Assembly (NCBI GenBank): GCA_011800805.1
Contig: MPNW01000196.1
Span: 133,094-197,093, forward strand
Length of the DNA stretch: 64,000 nucleotides
From: Hirudo medicinalis
Taxonomy: Eukaryota; Annelida; Clitellata; Hirudinida; Hirudinidae
Reading direction: 5' to 3'
Below, in pieces: positions 23,892-32,296 of the stretch. Position 1 is the stretch's first letter. Each line of letters starts with the position of its first letter. A model generated the notes under the pieces. The model was not told the DNA's origin. It saw nothing but the letters and a program-made list of their open reading frames with translations, and did no database searches. A program made the position numbers and the translations under genes.

Positions 23892-26800
23892 CTATGAACA
23901 TGACGATGACGATGACGATGATGACGACGACGATGACGACTATGACGACGATGACGACTATGACGACTATGACGATGACGACTATGACGATGACGACTAT
24001 GACGATGAAATAACGACGATGACGATGACAACGATGACCATGACACAGTAATACTTGGAAGCATAGTTAGCTCTAGTTCAGTTTCAGTAAGTTGCAGTCA
24101 GTAAGTTACAGTTACGAATGTTCAGTTTTAGCTCGATATTTCCACTTTGCATTGTTTGAGTGATGATGAGTGCTGGAGAATATCAAATGCAAAGCTGCTG
24201 TGTAAACTTTACTTGGCGCTGAACAAGCGAAGCAGACGAGAGCAGACAATAAGAGGTACAAACCCTGGACAGAAACACTCACTCTGAGTGGAATTTTAAA
24301 AATTTACACCCATCATAAAAATTTAATTTCGAGTTAAGAATTAAGTTGTTGTTCTTTTCGTTGTTTATTTTTCACTTTGATTTTTCTTGCGTTTTCTTTG
24401 TGAGGAATAAATAATCTAGTTTCAACATAGTTTCAGTTAACTGTAATTTATATTTTAGCTAACTATTTAGATTAGTTAAATATTTTAGTTAATTAAAATA
24501 GTCTAGTTAACTATGACATCTTAGTTAACTATGTCATCTTAGTTAACTCTGGTTAACTATACTATGGTATCTAGTTAACTATGGTATCTTAGTTAACTAG
24601 TTTTTCTTTCTAGTTCCACTTAACTAAAATGAACTACGGCTGGAAGGAGAGCGTAAGAAGCAAAAGATTAAAGAGAGATGCTGAGTTTTTTGAGCGTCGA
24701 GAAGATAACGGCATGTTGGACTCATGGAAATGGTCGATGTGTTGGTGGTTGGTGTAGTACATGTGGTTAGTGTGGTTGATGTGGTCGGTGTAGTACATAT
24801 GGTTAGTGTGGTTGATGTGGTCGGTGTGGTTAGTGTGGTTGATGNTATCAACAATGGCAATAACAATAATGTAATAATCTCGTAATAAATAAAAGTATAG
24901 ATCTATTTGTAAATAATAAAGCATAGAAAATTATAACCTTCTCAAGAGGATCATAAGCAACAGCTATTGGACGAGAGCTGCGAGCAACAAGATGCAGATC
25001 AAAAGAATGATTGGATGGACCCTTGGATGCATCCAGCCAACCAATGTGCTTATAAAGCACATCTGCATACACAAGAACATTGGAAGGAGCTGGAGAGTAT
25101 TAAATGGGAAATATTAAAATAATGATGTCTTGCAACAATCTTATTGCAAATAAGAGATCTAATTTTTTATTAAATCTTTTAATTCTTAAATGAGAAATGA
25201 AACACTAATATTTTAATATATATTATGGAATAATAATCTAATGTAAATAATATTAATGGTAAAACATTAAGATGCTGCTTCTGTTTTCAAGAATATAATA
25301 TTTAAATGTGTTGAATGTGTCCACAAGAATTAAAAATCAGGTGGATTTTAAATATATAAAAAAATTCTCCAAAATTTCTTTAAAAAAAACAAACGAATGA
25401 AGCAATGGAGGCAAATATGAACCACCTTTGCAGCTGTGTCCTTCGTCGTCAAGACTCAGACCACCATAAGTGGGACAAGCACATTTGTAGCCCAGTTTTG
25501 GTCCCAGAGGAATGCAAATGTGCGAACAAGAGTTTTTACTCCACATGCAAGGGCTTGGGTTGGAGGTGTTTGTAAGGGAGACATCGCCAGCCGTTGAGTT
25601 ATCGCTTGTGAAGTTGTGATTGGTTGAGTTGTTATCACTTGTGAAGTTGTGATTGGTTGAATTGTTATCGCTTGTGAAGTTGTGATTGGTTGAATTGTTA
25701 TCGCTTGTGAAGTTGTGATTGGTTGAATTGTTATCACTTGTGAAGTTGTGATTGGTTGAATTGTTATCACTTGTGAAGTTGAGATTGGTTGAGTTGTTAT
25801 CACTTGTGAAGTTGTGATTGGTTGAGTTGTTATCACTTGTGAAGTTGTGATTGGTTGAGTTGTTATCACTTGTGAAGTTGTGATTGGTTGAGTTGTTATC
25901 ACTTGTGAAGTTGTGATTCGGTTGAGTTGTTATCACTTGTGAAGTTGTGATTGGTTGAGTTGTTATCACTTGTGAAGTTGTGATTGGTTGAGTTGTTATC
26001 ACTTGTGAAGTTGTGATTGGTTGAATTGTTATCACTTGTGAAGTTGTGATTGGTTGAATTGTTATCACTTGTGAAGTTGTGATTGGTTGAATTGTTATCA
26101 CTTGTGAAGTTATGATTGGTTGAATTGTTATCACTTGTGAAGTTGTGATTGGTTGAATTGTTATCACTTGTGAAGTTGTGATTGATTGAGTTATCAGTTG
26201 CAGAGTTGTTGGCTGCATTGTTGCCAGCCGTTGAATTGTTATCAACTGTGGAGTTAACAGTTGGATTAAGATTAGTGGAATTGGCAATATTGATTAATAT
26301 TCCATCTTTCTCAGTCATTTTAATTAATTTATATTTATAAAATATGCCCTGTTTTAATTTTCCATTCTACATTTCAAACTTTGAAAATTAAGTTTGAAGT
26401 AAAATGTAACTCTTTATAATAATACTTATATTCAAATTAATTTGCAAACTTCCAAATGCATATCCTTCTATTATTACAGTGTGTAATTTTCTATCATTTT
26501 AGAATGCTTTACAATGCTTCTGTTTATATCAAAAAAACCCTAATTAGAAGAAAATCAAGTCTTATCAAAGAAACACAACAAATAGTTCATAACAAACGAT
26601 TACAATTAATTAATTAATTAGTTGGTATTTAAACCTTTTAAGGTGGCTAGACTGAACAGCCTGCTCTTTCCCAAATTGTTGGAAATTACTTGGGAGTTCT
26701 TGTCAACCAAATGAAACTTCAATAATCTGCATTCACCCCACGTGCTCACATAAACCACCTCCCCTTGAACAGATAAGCCAAAGATCGTCTCATTCTTTAG

Positions 26801-29800
26801 CATCACATCAGGGAAGGACAATTCCAGCTTCCATGAGTCAGATTGAATGATGGAAGAAGTGTTGGAGGAATGAATGAGGATGGATTTTAGGGACTGATTG
26901 GCAGCATCCACAAAATATAACTTCCTGTAACAAATTCACAACAAACTTGAGAATTTACTTACAGCCAAATGTATGCCCCACAACAAACATTGCATGATGT
27001 TTATGATTTCTTTGTTGTTTATGATAAATTAACCCAAAATGAAACCAGGTAACAAACTGGTATTAACATTTATAGTTATTTACTAGTAGTAAATATTAAT
27101 TTCTAAAATCTATTTTAAAGTAAATAAACATGCATTAAATGCATTTTAAATAATAAATAAACCTAATTATTAATTTGAAGTCACAGTCACCTGGTAGTGG
27201 CATTAAGCATAACGACGACCATTTGATTGGGTTGTGAGATGTTGGCTGCAAGGATTCTCCTTTCAGATCCATCCAACATGCTCATCTCCACCGTCTGCTT
27301 CCCTTGGTCGTTCCAAAACAACCATCTTGTGTGCAAATATTTTTCTTATAATTATACAACAAAATTAAGATGATTGGATGGTGGCAATAAATTGAGTTTA
27401 AATCAACATTTCGTTTTTATTTCAATGCATCAATGCTTACAAAATTTTATAACAAAAAGAACATGTGAGTCTATAGAAGATATTAGGTGCTGATTCCCAA
27501 ACAATTCCTATTGAATTTATCTCTCGTGTGACTTCAAGAATAAAGACTTAATATTTAATTTATCCATTCACACGTACCCCTGGAGATGATCGACCGCTAA
27601 TCCTCTCGGCATCTGGAGGTCTCGATAAACGACGATTCTCATGTTCGAGCCATCGTACTTGGAGGATTGAATGTACTGTAAGTCCTCATCCGTCCAGTAC
27701 AAGAATCGAGCAATACGGTCGACAACCAATCCATTGACCATCTGAGTATCTGTGGGATAACATTTGTGATAACTCAAATTTCGTGATAACTCAAAAACAC
27801 GTAACACAAAACATAAAGTTTTCTTACGTCATTTATGGCCTTAATAAAGTTAAATAAATAATGTTACAAAACTAAGTAAAAAAAGTAAAATAAATTACTA
27901 GTTAATTACTTAGATAATAAATAAACCTATTCAATCGAATCTAAAATTAAAAGTACTTCAGCAGTTTTGAACTTTAAAAATGCTTTTTTGTTAAAATCTC
28001 ATCAAACCTTCAAATATTTTGGTCACATTTGTGCCATTCAGAGTGGCTGAAAATATCCCACTTTGGTTATTTGTCCTGTCATTGTTTGACCAAAATATGA
28101 GACCTGCCTCTGCATCAACATCCAAGCCTACCAAACTTCCATTTTTCTGAATAGATTTTATTGAAATTGATATTAATTGTCTAAATTTTAATTCATTGAT
28201 TTTTAATTCCACTTATTATTAATTAATTAACAGAATTAAATTCATAATTAAATGACTGATCCTGCTAGAATTACATAGCCAATTCAATACTGATACTACA
28301 ATAAATCATTAAAAAACATAAATATATATAAATGGCATTTCGATGCCAACAAATTCTTCTACAAGAAGTTAATTTCACTAACTAATTTTCTAATAACTAG
28401 AACCTTATAATTTAGCCATTGAAATGTGAGAATTAAATCTAATTAATCAGGAATCCAATTTTAAATTTATTTCCACCAGGTGTAGGGAAGTCGTTTCTCA
28501 ACAAAATGACACTCATGCAATGGTCATTAATCAATCTCATTCAGGTACTAATCTTGCACTTCTTCGACGTAATTAATTTTTATTTTTCTTGACTAATTTC
28601 AGTAAAGTGACTTGCAAATTAGAAAAAATCCACAAATAAATCTGACCTGACATAATAATGCGGTGAAGTTTGAAGAATTCTTTGCTGTGAATTCTAGAAT
28701 ACATGTTTCATTAGAAAGAAAAAGACCTGCAACATTTTAAGAAGCTAGTTAGCATAGGCCAATTACAGGACTATTTCGCAGATGTAAAAAAAAATTCTAT
28801 TAGCAATCTTTAATGTTATTGAAAAAAACCTGGCGCCCACAGCAGCACATGCGATATGTGATCATTTCAAAAGTGAAACGAATTTGAAATTGCAATCCGC
28901 GTTTTTTTAACTTTTGTAAGTTCAAGATTTATCAAATTAGAATTAAGTTACAAAGCCGTAGATTTTATTTATTTAGTTTAATTGTCTATCTTGTATGTTA
29001 AGAAAAACTCTGAGAAACTCAAGAAAATGTCTCATTTTTTTGAGTAAAAAAAATTAAATGCATTGCACGAAGCTCCTTCTTGTTATTTAAAACAACATGT
29101 AACCATTTTTAAATGTTATGCAGACTTTAGGTGTTTAGCAAAATATTGCAAAAAGATACATTGTGACAATTATAACAGGCTTTCAACTTCAAAACGTCAA
29201 AACCCGGCCTAGAAAGATATCATTAAACGAAGCAGGATCATTTGGGAAACCGTTGCGATCCAACTAACGTTTATTTATTACGTTAAAATAATTCTATTTT
29301 ATATTTCAAGCCATTTCAAGGTGTTGAAGCGAGTTTATGGAAATTTCAAGGAATTTATATGTTTAACTAAAACTTAAATTTTGCTATAGGTATAGTTGTA
29401 GTTATTATTAATATATGGTGAATATACATTATTGTTTCTTGTGAGAGGTGTTTTTTGATGTCATCTTCTGATATGTGTAATAACTATTATTGCTAGTTAT
29501 AACTTTTATTATTATTGCTTTCGTCATCATGTTTGCGAGAAGTTCCAGCTGCATTGAGCGATCAATAAGATAGCAAAATAGTCGTTTCACGTGTCTTTGT
29601 TGCTTTACTGGCAATATGAATAGTAAAAGCTATAATTTTAAAAAAATATTAATTAAACTTGATATCATTTATTAACAGAAACATTTTCAATGACGTTGTA
29701 ATTATTTATTAAGTTATGATGGTAATTTACGATTGATCAAAATATTGTTGAGATAAAATTATCTTCTGTCAGCAACATTTCTGTGATTTTTTTTTCTTAA

Positions 29801-31701
29801 ATATTTAATTTCTATAAAAGCTTGTGTAATTGCAAGAGTAATGCAGCATTGTTTTAAAAAGGTAGAAATTTTATCGGCGAAATATCCTTAGGAATAAGAA
29901 AGGTGCCCATACCTATTATAAATTCAGTGTTTCGATTGCACCGGGAGTTAAACATGGTTTTTCCTTAAGCTTTGGATGCAAAATACCGATGAGAATTGTT
30001 AAGATTGCAAATCAATTAAAGTCGGCAAATTATTTTCAAAAAAATTTCCCCTTCAAATCACTGAAACACCTGATAAACCAAGAGGAACTTTACCTTTATT
30101 ACTCATTAGGATACACGTGGTTGCTCACCTGTAACACCTTTTCAATAAACAGGTGAATGACGTCACAATACGTCTCACAAGCAGCCTTTTGGTGATTCGC
30201 GAATTTAAAATTAATGAGCTATTAAATATTTGCAATTTGATTTGAAGGATCATGCCAGGATTATCCTATTTGAAGGATCTCAATCGAATTAAGTATCATT
30301 ACTTAATGATTAATTACTAATTGATGCCAATTACGTTAATTAGATTTGATGTGGATTATGGCTTGCATTNNNNNNNNNNNNNNNNNNNNNNNNNNNNNNN
30401 NNNNNNNNNNNNNNNNNNNNNNNNNNNNNNNNNNNNNNNNNNNNNNNNNNNNNNNNNNNNNNNNNNNNNNNNNNNNNNNNNNNNNNNNNNNNNNNNNNNN
30501 NNNNNNNNNNNNNNNNNNNNNNNNNNNNNNNNNNNNNNNNNNNNNNNNNNNNNNNNNNNNNNNNNNNNNNNNNNTTAACAAAGCCTGAATCTTGACAAAA
30601 AAAATGAGGAAGTTAAGAACTGTTCACGCCGAATTCACGACAATAAATATTGTCGACATTCACAGCTCAACTTAAATCTTTATTCAATTGTGATCCTTCT
30701 TCCCCAATGTTGTTTGGATCAGTATGGTTTATCTTATTGTTAAAAATTAAATATTTTGTTTTGCAGATTACTACAATGTGATAATAATATTACATATTAT
30801 TTCAAATGTCTTCAAATGTCAATAATATACAACTTCCATGAAAGAACGGTGCTTAAGCAATGTTTACAAAAAACCTAAAAAAAATAAAATCGTTTAAACA
30901 TCATCGTAATAGTCATCATCATCATCATCATCATCATCCTCGAGATGATCTTCGCACTTTTTTAACAACTTTCTTCGCAGAAAAATCAAACCTTTGTTTT
31001 TGTAAATAATTTTAAAATTATTTAATTGAAATTCACGTTTGATGATAACTTTGGTTATGCCAATTAAATTAATTATTGTCAATAACAACAATTATTATTT
31101 AAATAGTTATTAAAATATTTTCAAAAACATCGAACAATTTTTATGAGAAATGTAATATCGAATTTAATTTGGTTATAGATAAATTTGACAATGTAATGGG
31201 TAATTAATATCAGTTTCCGTTATTAAGTAATATTACATTATGTACTGTCTATATAATTATATATTTAACATAATTACATATTAACTATATAATCATGTAT
31301 ATAATTATAATTATTTAAGTATCTCTTTGAAACATGGCTCATAATTGCAAATGGTACACTTATCCAAAGCTGTCATTTCAATTGGTTTTTTTTTCCATTC
31401 AAAAAATTCTCACGATATGACCTCATGTCAGGTTCCCATGACTTAGCATTGAAAAATGAAGCCAATACTCTCATAATAGATTTTGTTGCAGGTTTAATTC
31501 ATTACAGCGAGTGTCCAGGAGATTTACAAATAATTATTAATACACAAATAATTATTGATTTAAAAATAACTATTTAAATAATTTTTGATTTACAAATGAT
31601 TTCCAAATCCATTCAAACTCACTCAATTCCTCTGCATGGCACTTCATCGCCAATAAAATGATTGAACAAAGAAATCCACTTGCGTATTTACATAAGTTCA
31701 T
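11860..31701 (-). CDS. LRP-like receptor: propeller–EGF–mucin–HYR–GCC2/3–TM protein, 26 exons
   Basis: Exons from 5': 31701–31623, 28726–28647, 28146–28008, 27749–27578, 27325–27191, 26924–26635, 26305–25426, 25089–24938, 22665–22554, 22174–21991, 21866–21569, 21371–21197, 20640–20506, 20078–19910, 19634–19389, 19033–18837, 18513–18301, 18063–16267, 16183–16100, 15607–15356, 15257–15072, 14825–14549, 14454–14219, 13973–13821, 13662–13420, 12341–11860 (TGA). All junctions agree in phase except for one extra base in exon 7. The product is about 2,454 residues: signal peptide, propeller 1, glycan repeat plus EGF, propeller 2, EGF, propeller 3, mucin-like stretch, HYR, Cys region, GCC2/GCC3, TM helix, tail. 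It is a type I surface protein. Propellers alternating with EGF modules resemble LRP5/6 and LRP4, but LDL-A repeats, NPxY and PPPSP motifs are absent. Ligand unknown. The 3' border of exon 18 and 5' borders of exons 22 and 23 are the least certain. Confidence 0.85.
12533..13078. repeat. 21-bp hairpin-forming minisatellite
   Basis: About 25 head-to-tail units of GATATATKCAATATCAAACAC (K = T or G). Units alternate ATTCA and ATGCA centres and AAACAC or AAACGT spacers. Each unit holds the perfect inverted pair GATAT/ATATC around a 5-nt centre. It occupies most of the last intron of the receptor gene. The 21-bp period keeps several frames open, which produces spurious long reading frames on both strands. 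Confidence 0.95.
13420..13662 (-). CDS. Receptor transmembrane exon
   Basis: After SIKEEVQPQPSREDYRD comes a long hydrophobic run starting LIVGVVVSLILGIIVVVLL and ending at CWHAKKKEEK, a basic stop-transfer signal. The start of the tail carries NRGYYGDYPESEDD, a possible tyrosine phosphorylation region. Confidence 0.85.
13821..13973 (-). CDS. Receptor GCC2/GCC3 (ephrin-receptor-like) module
   Basis: A phase 1–1 exon of 51 residues: CPYGTKFS…CAICPENTYQ…ICDQCPVGLVSPPGS…C. The spacing of CPxGT, C-x2-CPxxTYQ and C-x2-CP matches the Ephrin_rec_like/GCC2_GCC3 cysteine module found next to the membrane in many invertebrate surface proteins. Confidence 0.8.
14219..15257 (-). CDS. Receptor cysteine-containing juxtamembrane region (three exons)
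   Basis: Exons 15257–15072, 14825–14549 and 14454–14219 encode about 233 residues with scattered cysteine pairs (LPCNKTY, CLNATSPTC, SGSCPQDDQ, MDLCSPPDA, VSGCPTNSF) and a dibasic RRKRE that could be a furin-type cleavage site. I do not recognise the fold. The acceptors at 14825 and 14454 were chosen on phase. Confidence 0.6.
15356..15607 (-). CDS. Receptor HYR (hyalin repeat) module
   Basis: A single phase 1–1 exon of 84 residues. It begins FPPYFIGCPQNI, has IVWWKAPTLAG for the V-x-W strand, LPPGLHVVKYSASDAQG for the core motif, and ends CSFNVSIIKIG. These are the landmarks of the HYR domain, an Ig-like adhesion module. Confidence 0.85.
16100..18063 (-). CDS. Receptor mucin-like Ser/Thr-rich region
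   Basis: One 1.8-kb exon (18063–16267) plus an 84-nt exon (16183–16100). About 600 residues are dominated by Ser, Thr, Pro and Asn with many short serine runs and N-x-S/T sequons, as expected for a heavily O-glycosylated stalk. The 3' border used (A|GTCAGT at 16267) fits phase; CAA|GTATTT a few bases on is an alternative. Antisense frames over this exon are low-complexity D/V/E and are not genes. Confidence 0.8.
18301..20078 (-). CDS. Receptor propeller 3 (four exons)
   Basis: Exons 20078–19910, 19634–19389, 19033–18837 and 18513–18301 encode about 275 residues. Blade motifs: FFLIADMMAIRLLGFD, TIYYSDVNQ, SLYWIDSAQ, HLYFTSD, SIYYSNWADKSIYVFD. Unlike propellers 1 and 2 it is not followed by an EGF module; the chain runs straight into the mucin-like exon. 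Confidence 0.85.
20506..20640 (-). CDS. Receptor EGF module 2
   Basis: A single phase 1–1 exon encoding six cysteines in the order CNLSSDC…GGMC…CYCPSYGG…C, the EGF module that follows each YWTD propeller in LDL-receptor relatives. The donor TGCAG|GTTGGT resembles that of the preceding exon. Confidence 0.85.
21197..25089 (-). CDS. Receptor propeller 2 (five exons)
   Basis: Exons 25089–24938, 22665–22554, 22174–21991, 21866–21569 and 21371–21197 encode about 305 residues. Blade motifs: HIGWLDASKG, AVAYDPLEKLVYWSD, LVIDYIRRNLYFSS, HIYYTDWGQPAKVMRSNLDG. The join AYDPLEK|LVYWSD across the 2.3-kb repeat-filled intron restores a canonical blade, which supports the model strongly. Confidence 0.85.
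22690..22765. repeat. Microsatellite (ATG/ACA-type triplets)
   Basis: A run of GATGATGATG followed by imperfect CAGCAGTAACAACAACAACA within the intron between receptor exons 8 and 9. Confidence 0.8.
23028..23200. repeat. (TTA)n low-complexity tract
   Basis: An imperfect TTATTATTATTA array with ATT and TTG variants in the same receptor intron. Confidence 0.9.
23485..24046. repeat. CGT/CAT and GAT/GAC trinucleotide arrays
   Basis: 23485–23700 is a mixed CGT/CAT array. 23795–24046 is a purer GATGAC array of opposite strand bias, separated by about 100 bp of non-repeat sequence. The arrays yield poly-D/poly-MT frames that are not genes. They lie in the 2.3-kb intron of the receptor. Confidence 0.95.
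24425..24605. repeat. Degenerate TTAGTTAACTATG repeat
   Basis: About ten copies of a unit built on the palindrome GTTAAC (TAGTTAACTATG with GACATC, GTCATC or GTATCT spacers) in the receptor intron. Confidence 0.8.
24735..24848. repeat. Minisatellite with a single-N join
   Basis: Imperfect units of GTGGTTGATGTGGTCGGTGT and the related TAGTACATGTGGTTAGTG. A lone N at 24845 sits at the array edge, suggesting a minimal-length scaffold join or unresolved base. Confidence 0.8.
25426..26305 (-). CDS. Receptor exon 7: sequon-rich 11-residue repeat plus EGF module, with +1 frameshift
   Basis: About 18 units of a 33-bp repeat encode NHNFTSDNNST, each holding overlapping N-glycosylation sequons (NFT, NNS, NST). 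They are followed by a six-cysteine EGF module (CMWSKNSCSHICI…CACPTYGG…C). The exon is 880 nt where flanking phases require 879. The extra base is the C at 25919 (ATTCGG where the other units read ATTGG). As assembled, the frame changes at that point: the upstream part is open in one frame and the EGF in another. It may be an assembly error in a repeat, an allele or a true lesion. Confidence 0.75.
25600..26190 (-). repeat. 33-bp coding minisatellite (about 18 units)
   Basis: Tandem units of TTGTGATTGGTTGAGTTGTT plus ATCACTTGTGAAG (plus-strand view), nearly identical apart from A/G and A/T changes. They encode the NHNFTSDNNST repeat of receptor exon 7. One unit carries an additional C at 25919. 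Confidence 0.95.
26635..28726 (-). CDS. Receptor propeller 1 (five exons, LDLR class B repeats)
   Basis: Five exons encode about 271 residues, the size of one six-bladed YWTD propeller. Blade motifs are LIFWSNN, FLYWTDE, WLFWNDQ, KLYFVDA, with the spacing RGLAVD / GSNMRIVV typical of LDLR class B repeats. Such propellers bind ligands or intramolecular EGF modules in the LDL-receptor family. Confidence 0.85.
30370..30574. other. Assembly gap (205 N)
   Basis: A run of N inside the first intron of the receptor gene. Its true length is unknown. Confidence 1.
31623..31701 (-). CDS. First coding exon of the receptor: signal peptide
   Basis: The ATG at 31701 opens MNLCKYASGFLCSIILLAMK followed by CHA-EEL: a basic start, hydrophobic core and small residue at the likely cleavage site. 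It ends A|GTGAGT in phase 1, matching the exon at 28726. The 2.9-kb intron between them contains the 205-bp gap, so a missed small exon is possible. Confidence 0.75.
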
Positions 31702-32296
31702 GTCTGGATCTTTAATTTTAAATCTTTTCATCTTAACATTGCAACAAATATTATCGAATGCAGATAATACCAGTAGAATGTTGTCAATTTAACTCATGAT
31801 GCTGATGATGATGATTAAACCCGAAGCTATGAGCAACAAAGCCAGGTTTTTCATGCACTACTTGCTAGAATATGGTTTCACCTGAACCTTGCAACACGTG
31901 CATCAAATCATCTTTATTGCATTCAGTATAAACAATTTACTCTTTCTTGAAGTCAGCAATCACTTTTTTAAAGTCCAAATCATCCCAGTTATGCAACGGA
32001 CTTTAATCAAATAAATACAAAATAAATAATAAAGCAATCCCTTTTCCAATAGAATTAATTTTGGTTAATAAGGTAACTATTATTCTTATTAAATTAATGT
32101 TTCACGTGAAATTGTTGGCAAAAGGAACATTAAGTTACATACATACATTGCATCATTTTTATCATTATTCATGATGTAACGAATAAGTTCTATTTCAAAG
32201 ACTCGATCGTCAAATAACGACGATGTTAAATCCTGTTTGAACCGAACTTAAGATATACTTATTTTGTTTTTGTGAAAGACTACATGAATGGAATTT
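31702..32296. other. Putative 5' flank of the receptor gene
   Basis: AT-rich DNA between the receptor start codon and the LTR element. It should contain the receptor 5' UTR and promoter. No motif is clear enough to call. Confidence 0.4.

Noticed and set aside
23547..24064. Poly-D, poly-MT and poly-HR reading frames
   Set aside because: They are translations of CGT/CAT and GATGAC arrays in six frames, with no splice or domain support.
25337..26318. Three overlapping minus-strand frames treated as separate genes
   Set aside because: They are one exon: the 33-bp period keeps other frames open, and the extra C at 25919 splits the true frame in two.
30321..30588. Reading frames made of X residues
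   Set aside because: They run through the 205-base gap.
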